Below, piece after piece: positions 36,481-48,433 of a stretch of 64,000 nucleotides of DNA (the first letter of the stretch is position 1; every line of letters starts with the position of its first letter). The stretch spans positions 496,001 to 560,000 of the forward strand of contig SSNU01000163.1 in NCBI GenBank assembly GCA_012064415.1. The letters run 5' to 3'. The translations under genes were made by a program, and so were the position numbers. The notes below the pieces were generated by a model, which saw nothing but the letters and a program-made list of their open reading frames with translations, was not told where the DNA came from and ran no database searches. Origin of the DNA: Gyrodactylus bullatarudis. Taxonomy: Eukaryota; Platyhelminthes; Monogenea; Gyrodactylidea; Gyrodactylidae.

Positions 36481-37023
36481 TATTGAGAAAGATGACAAAA
36501 TCTCCAGAATAAATTCAATGGAGAATTCTCAAATGAACGATTTTCATTGGTTAATCGTAAAATCTAATTTCATTGGACAAAAAAGGAAGAAATTGAAATT
36601 AAAAAGAAATAATTTCTCAGAAATTTATACTTTTGATATCGAATTTTAAAATTCTTTGACCGTTGCTTACTGCAATAAATAAAAGCATGAAAAGTTTGAA
36701 AAATTCTCGAAATTGAGGGGTTTCTATATTAAATAGCAAAATTCCGAGATAAAAATATGTATTCGATTTTACAGTGAATAAAATTTATATTTAATTTGAC
36801 CTCTGAGTTTATCTAAGTTTACCTCTGAAAACTTTCCAGCGAAAATAGAAAAATTTACCATTTTTATTTTTCACTTAAATTTTTTTATTGAATTATTTTT
36901 TAAATACTATTTTTTAAATTTTACAATTAAATTAATAGATTTGTTTTAATTATTGCAACTTGTAATATTTTATGATTAGACTGATCCTTTTAAAAAGTTT
37001 TTTACTATTACTTTGGTCTCAGA
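36481..37023. promoter_or_regulatory. Intergenic promoter region, membrane protein / HUS1
   Basis: 543 bp between divergent starts, very AT-rich, with homopolymer A and T runs and no clear motif. The largest spacing among the divergent pairs in the window. Confidence 0.35.
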
Positions 37024-37982
37024 ATGAAATTCCGTCTTACAACCTCAGATTCTGCTTATATAGATTATTTTACAAGTGAGCTTCAAGTTAATGCTTAGAT
37101 TTATTGACAACTGTCGGGTCACTTACCAACATGGCAATTTTCAAACTCTCTAAAGATATTATGACCATTATAATCAAGGATGGCTCGATCTCAGGAGGAA
37201 CATACGTCCAAATGGATATTAATATAAGCTCTCTCTTCCATGAGTGTGTTTGCGTTGGCGTCGATCCCCCTGATAACAATCACATTGTTTTGGAAGTTAA
37301 AACGCAGCAACTTCTCTCTGGACTTCGTGGTGGATCATCCTCTTTTAATAACACAATAAATGAGGATAATAAGAATTCTAAGTCCAGCTTCAATACATCG
37401 ACAAACAGTTCAATAAGCTCATTGAGATTTGCCAAAGTAAAGCTGGTGAAAAAAGGAATTCCAGCACTGCTCTTTGAGCTAGAGCAGAGTAGCGTCTCTG
37501 GCAGAAGTCGTCTAATCACACACCACATTCCCGTTTTGATAATACCTCCTAGAATTTGGTCTGAGGTTGATCTTCCCATTTGTCCAGATTTCGATTTGAC
37601 CATTTTCCTTCCTACAATCAAAGTACTCAAATCAATTGTCGATCGAATAAAGAATTTATCTTCTGATATTACTATAATTGCTGATTCATCCGGAGTTTTG
37701 ACAATGAAAATCGTCAAGAACTCCGAAGTTACCATCGAGCTCAAGTTTAACAATCTCAAGACAATTGCTGGAAATTCCAACAGGTCCACAGGGGAAGCTG
37801 GTGATCATTTGGAGGTGCAGGCAACTGTTCCTCTCAAGAGGTTTAGTCAGTTTGTGAATAGCATTAAACTTCTTCCCAATTGGATTGTAGCAAACATTCA
37901 TGACAAGAAAATTTTACAGTTTGCTGTAGAATTCGATTATGCAAAGTACTGTTTCAATATACCATCAAAGTATGAAGATTAA
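37024..37982 (+). CDS. HUS1: Checkpoint clamp subunit HUS1
   Basis: PCNA-like subunit of the 9-1-1 checkpoint clamp loaded at DNA damage. Exons 37024-37075 and 37099-37982 give 311 aa (human about 280). The start MKFRLTTSDSAYIDYFTN matches the HUS1 N-terminus; then SLFHECVCVG, a KVKLVKKGIPALLFELEQ strand, ITHHIPVLIIPPRIW (human ITHDIPIKVIPRKLW), PDFDLTIFLPTIKVLKS and VPLKRFSQFVNSI. The intron is only 23 nt (37076-37098, GTGAGC to CTTAG), the shortest seen here. It is needed because the unspliced frame stops within it. An Asn/Ser-rich insertion sits after the first domain (about residues 80-105). Confidence 0.9.
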
Positions 37983-38208
37983 CCTCCAATAATACAATTC
38001 AATTCTAAATTTTTACATTTAAGAAGATTTATTTACTCATATGATTTTATTTTTTGTGAAAAACGACCAGTTTATTTTTGGAAAATGTGAAAAGAGCAGC
38101 GTAAATGCATCGAAGTTTATTTGCGAAGTATCCGGAACAGGGTTAAAATAATAGACTCTGACAGGTTTAAAATCAAGTTGAATCTCTCTTTAGTTCAAAG
38201 ATATTTTC

Positions 38209-38645
38209 ATGAATTATAGCAACATGAACACAAACACTGTTGGTTCTACTAGCGGACAAGTTGTAAGACTTGGAGCTGACCCAAGTGTCGTATATCCTGT
38301 CAAGTGAGTTCCTAATAAATAATTTTGAATCTTGTTTGATAAATCTTTCCTAGGGCTACCACCTGCTGTAAAACTAGATATACCGTACTTCGTCCAGAAT
38401 ACTATGAGGCAACAAGATGTTACGAAACTTGCACCCCGTGCAATGTTCCCTGTTTACCAAATCAATCACCCTATGCTACTGGGATAAATGCCAACTCTAC
38501 AACTAGTGTTCCATTGAACATGATCTGCAATAACAATGTTGTTGCCCAATGCCCAAACATTCAAAATATGACTCAAAATAATGGCAATAAAATGGTTTGT
38601 GTACCCAACTGGAAGAGCCAAAACAACTCTAACAACTACTGTTAA
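38209..38645 (+). CDS. Cys- and Asn-rich small protein (128 aa), unrecognised
   Basis: Two exons, 38209-38303 and 38354-38645, joined across a 50-nt GT-AG intron. The product starts MNYSNMNTNTVGSTSG and has a Cys-rich centre (ATTCCKTRYTVLRPEYY, then CYETCTPCNVPC) and an Asn/Gln-rich C-terminus ending NNSNNYC. No signal peptide is evident. The cysteine spacing does not match a zinc-finger class I know. Support: both exons open in the same frame, good splice sites, and coding-like composition compared with the flanks. Function unknown. Confidence 0.6.
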
Positions 38646-38706
38646 AGCAAATTATTATTTTTACGACGAAAGAAAAAAATAAATTTTTGTTACCCAAAGG
38701 AATACT

Positions 38707-39521
38707 CTATCTATTGAGTGCATGCATAGAAAATAATAATTTTGAGTCTAATTTAGTGTAGGCTGCAGGATGATTGGTAGATTTAGAACTGACAAAGCTG
38801 CCGAGAACATTGGAAGAGGCATTTCTGGATGAACTGGAACGTTTACCTGGACCTGGTTTGGGTTGATTAGCTAACAATTGATTGAATTTCCATTTCTTCG
38901 TTACTCGATCGATAGATTTGTAAAGAATCTGATTTCCGTTTATAAAGTAACAACATTCTGTTTTCGGAGGATTCTCTTCATCTTCAGGGACAACAAGTTC
39001 AAATAAGGATCCATATTTAGGAATCTTGAGAACTCTAACTTTTCCAGATTCGTCTTTTGGTCGAGACTGTTCAAATATGTCAGCCATGAGGAGATAATTC
39101 TTGGTCTCGGACACTACAATTCCAATGAAATTGTACTAAATTTTTATCAAAAACAAGAATTTACATTGTTGACTGATACGGAGGAGTGAATTCTAAAGTA
39201 AGCACCAATATATTCTATTTTTAGTAAATTTTCAAGAACTTTGACAGGATTCAGAAAGAACTGTTCAAAGTGCCGTTGCCACATTTCAGATAATTTGAAT
39301 GCTAGATCTGACTGAATTGAATCAAGAAGTGCAGAAATTTTGGGTTTCTTCAAGAGACATGATATTTTTTTATTTCTAGTTTTAGTGGATTTAGTAGGTT
39401 TAGTTGAAGAAGGTTCAAGACCAAGATATTCTGTTTTAGATGAATCATTAATCCCCGAATCCAGATTTATATATACACTATTCGTCCGATTAGGAGCAAT
39501 GCGCCTTTTGAAAAAATCCAT
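38707..39521 (-). CDS. POP4: Ribonuclease P/MRP subunit POP4 (Rpp29)
   Basis: Protein subunit of RNase P and MRP, which process precursor tRNA and rRNA; the archaeal homologue is Rnp1/Pop4. Exons 39521-39165 and 39135-38707 give 261 aa. The Sm-like core reads IEYIGAYFRIHSSVSVNN, YNFIGIVVSETKNYLLMA (human YVGITGILLQETKHIFKI), then FELVV and the end NGNQILYKSIDRVTKKWKF (human YGSKFQLRSSERSAKKFK). The intron (39136-39164) is 29 nt and interrupts the core; splicing it restores this match. The N-terminus MDFFKRRIAPNRTNS is a lineage-specific extension and the C-terminus has a Ser-rich tail. Confidence 0.88.
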
Positions 39522-39713
39522 GAAAACTATAGCTAGAGCAGAATCTAATCTTTAAGTTGTATTATTCAAGTTAAATAATTTAACTATGCGCTCAAGTTAA
39601 GTCAGTGGGAAGAAACATTAGTATAAAAACAAAAGATTCTAGAACACCTTAACGATTATCTGTTTTAATGAAACCTAAGAGAAAATTTAAATACTTGCTA
39701 GGTAACTTAAAAA
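39522..39713. promoter_or_regulatory. Probable bidirectional promoter, POP4 / sterol reductase
   Basis: 192 bp between divergent starts. Assigned by arrangement; no clear core element read. Confidence 0.4.
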
Positions 39714-41207
39714 ATGCCTAGAAGTGGTTCTGTAACGAATTCATCAAGATCGAGGAAATCTTCAACACGAAGTTCAAGTGAAATCCGGAATAGAAACACA
39801 GATGGAGATCTATGTGACACTCTATGTAAATCTCCGTCACCTCAAAAGTTAGTCTACCTTAATTTAAAAACTCAAGAAATAGTTCGACGTCAAGATCATT
39901 AGAATCTCTTACGCAAAAGAAAAAGTTTGAATTTTTAAGCCAGTTTAAACGATATGCCATGCCAACTATTTACACGGCTTTTCTCATTTTTTTACCCTTT
40001 TGGTCTTTATTTTATTTGCTGAATAGAGAGAGTTCTCCTGACATGAAAAAGATACTTTATTCTCAGTTTCCTAAAAACTATCAATCATATTTCCATTGTC
40101 CAACGATCACTGTGGTGTTTTGCTTTATTGTCTCCAATATGCTTTTCACAAAACTCAATTGTCTTGGAACTCGTTATTCAATTACGTACCACGGAAAGAA
40201 ACATGAACTCTCACAAAATGGATTTGGGGTCCTACTTATTTCAATTATTCTGCTGGCATTTGTTACATTCTATTCGATTCAAATGCAAATTGTCAGACCT
40301 GACTTACTCATACTCTCTAATATGCCAACCCTTTTGATGTCATGCGTAATTGCTTGTTTCTTTCTAAGCTTCTTTGCCTATTTCGAATTTAATGAGACTA
40401 AACTCTTGAAAATGGCCAGATCGAAATATCTAGATTATACTCTAGGCAGAGATGTACGACCTTTTATTTTCGGTATAGATACCAAGGTGGCAACAGCAAG
40501 GTTGTCCTATATTATCCAAACTCTTTTCGTTGGGTTATTGGTCTACTCGGAATGGAGTGAAAAGAAAAGAAATCCCATTACTTGGTTCGCCATTGCAAGA
40601 ATACTTATTTTAAACATTGATTATTTGCTATTTGAACATACAATGCTATATTCTTATGAATTCAACCATGCAGGATGTGGGCTGATATACTTTCTTGAGA
40701 AGCTGGTCGTTTTTCCATTTTTCTTTACCATAAACGATACATTTTATTTCAAGGCTGCTTTGCCAAATGCCACAAATTCTGATTGGTCACATTTCATTGT
40801 CTATTTCACAGTATTTCTCATTGGAGTTACCATAAGAAGAATAGCAGATAACCAAAAGTATCTATTCAAGAGTTCTCCAACCCATCCAATGTTTAAAGGT
40901 AAGTTTCTTTATTCAACTTCTAGGACTGAAAGTAATCTCGACATCAGGTAAGAAATCTTTGTTTGCTGATGGGATATGGTTTTACGCGAGACATCCCAAC
41001 TATTTTGGTACATTGATAATATTCATCTCCACTGCACTTCCATTCGGCTTTTCAAATTTGTTCCCTTGGATTCTACCAGCATACATGATGTTTTACCTTT
41101 ACTTGAGATCATTCGAAGTAGAGAATGTCCTGAAAAGGGAATATACTTATGCCTACAAGGACTATTCAAAAGTTGTTCCAAGTAGAATTGTTCCAATCCT
41201 TCTATAA
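39714..41207 (+). CDS. Lamin-B receptor / C14 sterol reductase-type membrane protein
   Basis: Member of the ERG24/TM7SF2/LBR family. Three exons (39714-39847, 39877-40898, 40924-41207) give 479 aa. The first 75 or so residues are Ser/Arg-rich (RSGSVTNSSRSRKSSTRSSS) like the LBR nucleoplasmic arm, but no Tudor domain precedes it. About eight hydrophobic segments follow. Family motifs: TLGRDVRPFIFGID (where LBR has GRELNPRIG), GLKVISTSGKKSLFADG (human HLKTIHTSTGKNLLVSG), FYARHPNYFGTL and a C-terminal YKDYSKVVPSRIVPI. Introns of 29 and 25 nt. The change in the GRELNPR motif raises doubt about catalysis. It could be an LBR-like nuclear envelope protein or a C14 reductase; the Ser/Arg arm favours LBR. 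Confidence 0.85.
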
Positions 41208-41459
41208 AAAAAGTTTGACTTCGGTTCATACATTGAACATTGAGTTGATGAAAAATTTATTGTAATGATTATATTTACGATTTGTTGGAAAATAAAAAGT
41301 TGAATTAAAATTTTAAAAGGGTATTGAGTCTCAATTTATGAATCTCAAGCAGATCGAAATATTGACTGTAATTCAACTCACGCTTCAAGGTTTCGACAAC
41401 AAGCTATTAAGTTTATAATTAAAAATAAATGAAAAATCTTGCTGATTCATTCATCTTTA

Positions 41460-42366
41460 TTAAGAAAAAACTATTCGTTTACCAGATGAGTTTGGATCCT
41501 CAAATTTGATACAATTCATGACTTGTTTTTCTTTCAATTTCGCTGTCCATGAAGGATGAAGATTTTCTTCAATCCTTTTCTGTAACTTGGTATCAGGTTT
41601 TCTATCCTTTTCAAATTCTTTTTTCTTAAAGAAAATTAATCAAATTATCTCACTTGTTTCTTAAAGTCAACATGATCAGTTCCGAAAATACTCTGAATCA
41701 TTTCAGCTTTTCTTTTATTTTGTTTTGAGTCTTCTGGCTTGGTTTCTTCTGGTAATTTACTCTGCTTTGGTACTGATTTGGTTTCTTTCACTTTTTTTTC
41801 TTGAGGTTTATTTTCTATCAATACAAGCTTTGAACTTTCTCCCTCGGGATTGAGTTTTCCAATAATATCATTCTGCTTCAACATAGGAATAATTCCTGTT
41901 TTCTGAGATTTTTTGCGCTTCTGTTTACGTTTCTTAAATTTACTGGAAATGTTTTTATAGAGAAGAAATTTTATAATTTCCTCACGATTCTCCAATTTGT
42001 TAAATTTTTCTTCAATGTAAGATTTTACCTCTGTAATTTGTAAGAATCGGTTGATAATATTTGTCTGAACGGTTGTTGCATTCTCAAAATGTCCATTGCA
42101 CAGTAAGAGTTTGGCTAGACATATTAAATCTATATTTCTGAGGTAATTCTCTTCGCTTCTAAGCTTTTCTGCACGCTGGGTATCCTTATTACTACATTTT
42201 TGGATCAACTTTTTATATTTTTGTATAAGTTCTCTCTTGAAAATATTATAAAGTAAAATACTTGAGACTTTTTAATTATTTTTCTAAAGTTGACAAGTAG
42301 ATTATTAATATCCACAACAGAGACCTGACACTCGGGGGTCTGATCGTCGAGCTTAAATGTTAGCAT
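41460..42366 (-). CDS. SRFBP1 / BUD22-like protein
   Basis: BUD22-family proteins act in 18S rRNA processing in yeast; the animal homologue is SRFBP1. Exons 42366-42262, 42235-41654 and 41624-41460 give 283 aa. It starts MLTFKLDDQTPECQ, with an N-terminal helical region (LVNFRKIIKKSQ, LICLAKLLLCNGHF), a basic middle (SSKFKKRKQKRKKSQK) and the diagnostic C-terminal block ENLHPSWTAKLKEKQ followed by CIKFEDPN (family LHPSWEASRKRKEQ and KIKFDD). Introns are 26 and 29 nt. The C-terminal match is clear; the rest is low complexity, so the symbol is left open. Confidence 0.78.
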
Positions 42367-42474
42367 TAATTATTTTCTGAAAATTGTCTGAATTTTTTTG
42401 AATTTTAGAGCTGTTTAAAGAATAAGTTAACCTTGAACTTTAAATCCGGTTGAATTTGGGTGTTGTTGTTATAA
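42367..42474. promoter_or_regulatory. Probable bidirectional promoter, BUD22-like / CMC1
   Basis: 108 bp between divergent starts. No TATA box read; assigned by arrangement. Confidence 0.4.
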
Positions 42475-42915
42475 ATGTCAAAAATTTACAAAACTTATAG
42501 CGGAGGACCACTAAACTTGGGTGATCCTAATGATGAAACAATCAGCGATATTGAAACAGCAACCATTGTTTCCAAGTTTGTTAAGGAAAAACTTATGAAA
42601 GATATATGTCAGAAAGAGTGGTCACGCTGGTATCGGTGTCTTCATAGGAATAAAAACTCTTATTTTCCTTCATTTTATTGTTCAGATTTACTGAAGAAGG
42701 TGAATTCTTGTCAAGAAGAGTATGATAAACTATTTTATATCTATAGATACACTAAAAATAAAAAAAGTGAATTCGATAGGGAATATTTGGAATTGCGCAA
42801 AGAATACCGAAAGACGGGAATAGGACTCAAATTTCTAACTCCTGAGTTCCTCTCAACGCATGCATCACCTGAATATAATGAGGAGATGAGAAAAAAATAC
42901 GGTGACAGTGAATAG
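42475..42915 (+). CDS. CMC1: Cytochrome c oxidase assembly protein CMC1 homologue
   Basis: Twin CX9C protein of the mitochondrial intermembrane space, involved in copper delivery and COX1 assembly. A single exon of 146 aa with C45-x9-C55 and C69-x9-C79 forming the helical hairpin. After it the motif YLELRKEYRKTGIGLKF matches YLKEREEFRKTGIPTKK of the human protein. The N-terminus is longer than usual (MSKIYKTYSGGPLNLGD). No presequence, as expected for an import substrate oxidised by MIA40. Confidence 0.9.
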   Translation: MSKIYKTYSGGPLNLGDPNDETISDIETATIVSKFVKEKLMKDICQKEWSRWYRCLHRNKNSYFPSFYCSDLLKKVNSCQEEYDKLFYIYRYTKNKKSEFDREYLELRKEYRKTGIGLKFLTPEFLSTHASPEYNEEMRKKYGDSE

Positions 42916-43048
42916 AAACTCTATAAGAGTTATAGTTTTAATATGATTAAATAAATTATTATAATTCAATATTCTCACCAACAAAAGAAATTGCAAATAT
43001 TAATATGAATTTTTTAAAATTTATTAACGTAATCTGAAATATTAACTA

Positions 43049-43657
43049 TTAAACATCTTCGATTTGTTCAACAGATGTGACTTCTGGGATATAGAATTGA
43101 AGCATATTCTGAACACCTTGTTTCAAAGTAACTATGCTACTTGGACACGAAGAACATGCGCCTTGGAGTTTAACCCTGACTACTCCATCCTTGAAGTCCA
43201 CGAATTCTAAATCTCCGCCATCTTCTTGTATAGTAGGGCGGATTCTGCTATCAAGTAACTCTTTGATCATAATAATTGTTTCGTCTTCCTCTACATTGAA
43301 CAGGTTTTCGTTTTTTGTCAAGTTTTCTGTCAAAACTGGCAAGTTTGTGGAGTAAAACTCCATAATTGTTGCATATATATCAGGCTTCATTAAGTTCCAG
43401 TCTCTTTCTTCTTGCTTAGTTATAGATATAAAGTCTTTTCCCAAGAAGACTCTTTTAACCCCTTCAACATTAAACAACATTTTTACTAAAGGAGAGCATT
43501 TTGCTTCTTCAATAGTTGCAAAGTCTTTTGTGCCATTTTCTAGAACTACTTTACCAGGAATGTACTTCAGACTATTGGGATTTGGAGTATCTTGGGTCTG
43601 TATAAATAATCTTCTCAGAATAACTCGAGGGTTGAAGAATTTATATGAGCTTAACAT
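43049..43657 (-). CDS. NFU1: NFU1 iron-sulfur cluster scaffold, mitochondrial
   Basis: Delivers 4Fe-4S clusters to lipoate synthase and respiratory proteins. Single exon of 202 aa. Basic N-terminus ([18 protein letters not shown]) fits a mitochondrial presequence. N-terminal Nfu domain: [15 protein letters not shown]-terminal NifU-like domain: [16 protein letters not shown] and the cluster-binding CxxC in GACSSCPSS (Cys168 and Cys171). All key residues are present. Divergent to NCAPH, 138 bp away. Confidence 0.95.
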   Translation of the reverse strand: MLSSYKFFNPRVILRRLFIQTQDTPNPNSLKYIPGKVVLENGTKDFATIEEAKCSPLVKMLFNVEGVKRVFLGKDFISITKQEERDWNLMKPDIYATIMEFYSTNLPVLTENLTKNENLFNVEEDETIIMIKELLDSRIRPTIQEDGGDLEFVDFKDGVVRVKLQGACSSCPSSIVTLKQGVQNMLQFYIPEVTSVEQIEDV

Positions 43658-43795
43658 ATCACTGGAAAATGCAAAATTTGGTGAGAAAATAAATTATTTT
43701 TGAATAATCACGAAGATAGAAACAAACAAAAATATCATTCATAATTACTAAAAATTGAATTTGTTCATCTACTTACAGCATTATAAAATCAAATA
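43658..43795. promoter_or_regulatory. Probable bidirectional promoter, NFU1 / NCAPH
   Basis: 138 bp between divergent starts, AT-rich. Assigned by arrangement. Confidence 0.4.
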
Positions 43796-46578
43796 ATGGA
43801 AACGGAGATAGCCCGTGTTCCTGAGGTATTTTCTGATGAGGATAGCTTTAGCGAAAGTAATTAATCATTTCTAAAATGTAGGCATTGAAAGAAATGATCG
43901 TAGAAAATCACAAATTATCGCACTCAATAAACCAAGAAATGTTCTTGCCGACCCAGAGAAATATGATGAACACTACAACAGTTGTATCAAATTAGCTTCA
44001 GAAAACAAAATTAATTACAAGAATGCATTCAACCTATATCTCATTGATTATCTAAAAGACAAACTCAAGGATGTTGGACAAGGAGCTTTTCAAGTGAGTT
44101 TTTGACTCATAATCGACTTTTAATGTATCTCAATTGCTCACTCTACAGGTTGTAAGTTCTTCCTTGGATGCTGGTGCTAAAATATACGCAGGGCGTGTAG
44201 ATGCTGTCCACCAAGAGACTTATCAAGTTCTCACTGGCCTTGGAAAACAAGCTTCTAATAAAAATGACAATCAGAATCAAAATTCGGACGAAGAAGCAGA
44301 GGAGCCCGTTCAAGAAGAAGAAAATCCAGATTTGCCGAAGAAAAAAGAGATTAAAAAGCGTAATCCCAATCAGAAACCTGTGATCTGTAAAAATTTGAAC
44401 AGAATTCGTAATCGAGGAACAATAGTTTCTTCAGATATTGATCCTCTCTTTCAACATCAAGCTGCCTCTTTTGATGAAGGTGGCAGTGCATGTTTGAAGC
44501 TTAATAAAACCCCAACCTGCAACAATCTCGGTGAATTGTTTCTTGATTCTAAAACAAGCGCATTTTCAGCTGGAAATTCCATCCCTCCTGAACTTCAAAA
44601 TCCCGAGGAACTTTTCATTTTTAATAATCTAGGAGATAATCTTGTTAAATTTATTTCTGAGCGGCCCATTACGCATATGGCTCATGATTTTCATTTTATT
44701 CAAAGACCAGATGACGATAAAAATTCCACTTTCCTAAATCAGTCTCAAAAGTATGACAAATACGAGTACGATAATGCCGGTGATTCCGATAATGACCTTA
44801 ATATTGTTGATGATTATTCCATTGAAAATGAACCTATTGAAGGATTTAATTCTGAAAATGTTTTTGATGGGTCCCCTTCCTCTCACAAGGAAAATATCAT
44901 AAACTCAATAGTTACTTCAAATAATAACTTTTTCAATGCTACCGGTATCACGGAGAATTGTCTTGATTTGATAAAAGATATAAAATCTGTCCTTCACGAT
45001 CGCATGGACAATGTTGACCAGGATATTACGAATCTTCTTGGCCTATGGGCTGGTCCAAAATATTGGCAAAAGAAAATTAAGAAATTTCAAAAGGGTGAGT
45101 CTCTAACTAGCAGAAATATTTAGGAAAAGTAATTCTAATATCATAATTTGATAGAAACCACTAAAAAGTTTCAAAAAAACAACAACACAAATACCCGAGC
45201 TAAGAAGAGGGAGAAATATTTACGATATGACGATAATTTGGGCAGTGATAAGGTTACTAGGTAAGTCAATTCTAGATGTATTTATCTAAAGTTATGAATT
45301 AAATTTAATCAAATGTTTTTCAGGAGTGGAAAAGTCCCTATTGTTGATTTTCATGAACTTGGGTTGCGGGTGATAAGCGATGAAAAGAAACTCGAATCAT
45401 TGACATTATCAGAAAGAACTCTTCAACAACATCAAGATCAATGGTATGTTCTTGACTTGGATCAAGCGACTTTACCTCCTGCTGAAGTTTACCAACGAGG
45501 CATCAATGTCTACAAAAATAGTCATTGTCTTGATTTGAATTCAAAGATTTATATGACAATGTCTAGAGATATCAATTTTACGCTTGTAACCTCGCGAAAA
45601 CCTAGAGCTACAGACTCCAAGGACGAGAACGGTCTTGTACTTGTTGATCTTTCTCGAGGGTACGATGATCGCAACGGTTACCAGCCAAATGAAAACGAAG
45701 AACAAGATATTTTTGATGACGACAATCATGTAGGAGACGATTCCTACAACGATGACGGCCCTATAATGAATATGGATGATTTTGCAGTACCTATTGACGG
45801 TAATCTAGATATTTATGGTACCCAAGTGAGCATTTATGAATAATATAGTAATTTGGAGAAAATTAATCGATATAAAATTCTTGGAAGAATTTTAATGAAT
45901 GGGAATTAATAATCCATTTCTTAGGGCACAGCTCCTTTCGGTACAAACATTTACACTCAAGAAGATGGTGCAGTCGAATTGATGGATAATCCTCAAAATA
46001 TCAACAAACTAAATATAGATTATGCTAAACAAGCCAAAGTGATTAATATTCGCAAAGTCAAAATGCTTACATGGGAGTATCTTAAGGATCTACCTGAAGA
46101 TATTCCAACTTCAGCGTGTAATAATGGTCAGGGTGACGAGGCTACTGAACCTTCCCCTTGCAAACAGCCTCGAATCGATGAAAAGGAAGAAGAAGGACTT
46201 CCAGAAGAAACCCCAAAAACAAATGAAAACTTTGTTGGAATGGTCGACTTCTTAATGAAGAGTCTCGACTCGAAAACATCTTCCCAGATGTCATGCTCTC
46301 TCATGTTCAATTCCCTGCTCCATTTGGCTAATGAGAAGGTAACAAAAATCAATTATATAACTTTTCCATTCAGCTTAAATTAATAATGATAATTTTTTCT
46401 CCCAATTCTCCAGAATCTATTCATCAAGCCAAAAGACTTTGAGGACCTGATCATAACCAGATTCATTCCTCAGGACTACAAATTGGATATAGAAAAAATG
46501 AAAGAAAAGAATGTTATGGACACTAATAGCAACTCCAAACGAAGGCAAACCATGTTAGAGGATTTTTTCGATAAATAA
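43796..46578 (+). CDS. NCAPH: Condensin I kleisin subunit (Barren/CAP-H)
   Basis: Kleisin that closes the SMC2-SMC4 ring in condensin I. Seven exons: 43796-43856, 43882-44093, 44149-45094, 45155-45260, 45324-45825, 45925-46338, 46414-46578, giving 801 aa (human 741). Blocks: [19 protein letters not shown] and LIDYLKDKL, then [19 protein letters not shown] (human [20 protein letters not shown]), an acidic middle, [16 protein letters not shown], and the C-terminal winged-helix region [22 protein letters not shown] [14 protein letters not shown] ending in EDFFDK. Intron 1 is 25 nt. The Asp/Glu-rich middle is low complexity. Confidence 0.93.
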
Positions 46579-47139
46579 TTCGGCCATTCTCTCTTGAAAA
46601 TTTGCATTTCCTCATGGTCTCTCTACCCATAAAATAGGCCTTTATTTTCATTTAAGATTAACTATAATTGTTTTATGTCACGGTGAAGATGTTTATTTAT
46701 GTAAATTATTTGTACATAAAGTTCTGTACAAGATTTCCTCAAAAATTAATCATCCTAAACTTCTCTAGTCATGGTTATACATATTATTATTATTACGCAT
46801 TCTGTAAAGTTTTGTTATCCGACCTGTCCAAATTTCTCTTCTCAGGCTATTTTGTATAATTTGGAATCTCTCCCGAATCTGTCTACTCTTGATCTGTAGT
46901 TGTATTCTAAACTATTTACGAAAATGTACATACTTTAGTGAATTATTATTGACTAATAAAATTTATTTTTAATTCACAAATCTTTTTTGTCATTTCTTCT
47001 CATTCTGTAAAGAAGCTCTGCAATTTGCATATATAAAACCTCTTTCTTTCCAATTGTTGATAAATGATAATTCATATTGAATGTATAAATATGAAATTCA
47101 TATTATTACGAATGGATATTCGAACAGTGGAAATTTTTC
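46579..47139. other. Intergenic, NCAPH 3' flank
   Basis: AT-rich, with no gene seen. Contains AATAAA near 46956, the likely polyadenylation signal of NCAPH or a nearby transcript. Confidence 0.45.
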
Positions 47140-47849
47140 ATGAGCTGCATCATTAGCGGTAAAATTATTTTTATCCTGCTAATATTGGATCAAGTTACCT
47201 GCGTTAAATGGCTACTAAACTTTTCCGAGGATCAAAGGACTATTGAAGTACCTTGCATGAACAAAGAGGTGAATGATAGCCTCAAATCTCCATTGGTCTA
47301 CTGGCAATTACCAGATGATCTTGGTAAATTTATCTATATCTAATCCAATTATCCAGGACTCCTACTCATCGATAGAGAGCAGAGACTACGATTTGCGAGT
47401 ATCCTTCCCAACAATTCCTTGGTTATTAACAGAAACTTGCTACCTCTAGGCAAGGATATCGATGGCCATTACATTTGCGCATACAAGAGAATTAAAAATG
47501 AGTCCCATTTCCATTGGACCTACCTCCGATGGGGAGTTAACCTATTCAAGGACTCTCCTTACATGATGGTTTGCTCAAATATTAAAATGTTTTTTAGGAT
47601 CAAGAAAAGTTTAGCTTTTGGGAGAGAAACTATTACAATCTTAGCCGAGCAATGATTTCTACCGCATCCTACTTGGCGTTTGTCATAATCATTTATGTTG
47701 CTTATGAAATGTCGGAGAGGAGAAAATCAACCAAAGTTAATGACTCTCATGCCCTTGAAGTGGTACCTGCCCAAGTACAGGAGTCCATTATAAACACTGA
47801 GCCAACCAACTCCCATAAATACTTGAATATCAAAAGCACACACTTATAG
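47140..47849 (+). CDS. Single-pass membrane protein with one Ig-like domain (215 aa)
   Basis: Exons 47140-47323, 47357-47568 and 47598-47849, with introns of 33 and 29 nt. A hydrophobic N-terminal signal (about residues 7-21) is followed by an Ig-like fold: Cys39 in IEVPC, Trp55 in VYWQLPDD, then DIDGHYICAY with Cys102 in the Asp-x-Gly-x-Tyr-x-Cys pattern. A membrane span at about residues 150-169 (STASYLAFVIIIYVAY) is followed by a basic anchor (SERRKSTK) and a 40-residue tail. Two of the three exons only make sense once the short introns are removed. The general plan resembles basigin-type proteins with one Ig domain, but I see no specific match. Likely a cell-surface receptor or adhesion protein. 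Confidence 0.72.
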
Positions 47850-48433
47850 AATTTCTGTAATTTCAATCATAATGTAACTTGAATCTATGGAACCAATAAA
47901 ATTGATTCGATTCATCCCGCAATTGTGATAGGCAAGAGAGTGTAAATTTTGTGCGTTTATTGACACGGAAAATAATCATCAGAGTGTAATGTTTTTAGGA
48001 AAAAATCTTCAAATGTCTTTGTCTGTTGAATCCCTTTTACAATAGATGAAGAGACTGGAATAGTGGAAAAATAACCTCTTTTTTATCATTGCTCTTCCTC
48101 TCGTCTATAATAAGAACAATGGTATCATAAAGTTGTGTATTCTTGTAATTAGAAAAAAATCTTGTTCTGGTCTCAATCTGGGGGTTTTTGATCTGTATGA
48201 TTTGTATTTATGGAAAAATGGCAGCATTTTGGAAATCTATTCTCTCTGTCTCATTAACTTTGCTTTTAAAAATTTGTTTTTTCTCTGTTTTTTTTTTTTT
48301 TTTTTTTTGGGTGTGTTGTGTGTGGTATGAAAATTATCTGGTAATAAAACATCTTTTCATAGCATCTTATTGCTTATGCAGCAAGAGGAGCAAAATGGGA
48401 ATATATATATTGTAAATTGGATAAAAGTAGAGG
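47850..48433. other. Convergent 3' flanks with a poly-T tract
   Basis: No gene seen. A run of about 19 T at 48290-48308 is followed by a GTGTGTTG stretch. On the minus strand this is a poly-A tract. Confidence 0.5.

Noticed and set aside
46668..46859. Plus-strand frame after NCAPH
   Set aside because: Composition is 3' UTR-like (Tyr/Ile/Phe-rich from AT-rich DNA), with no start context or homology.
48133..48415. Two overlapping frames across a poly-T tract
   Set aside because: The Phe run comes from the homopolymer; not a protein.
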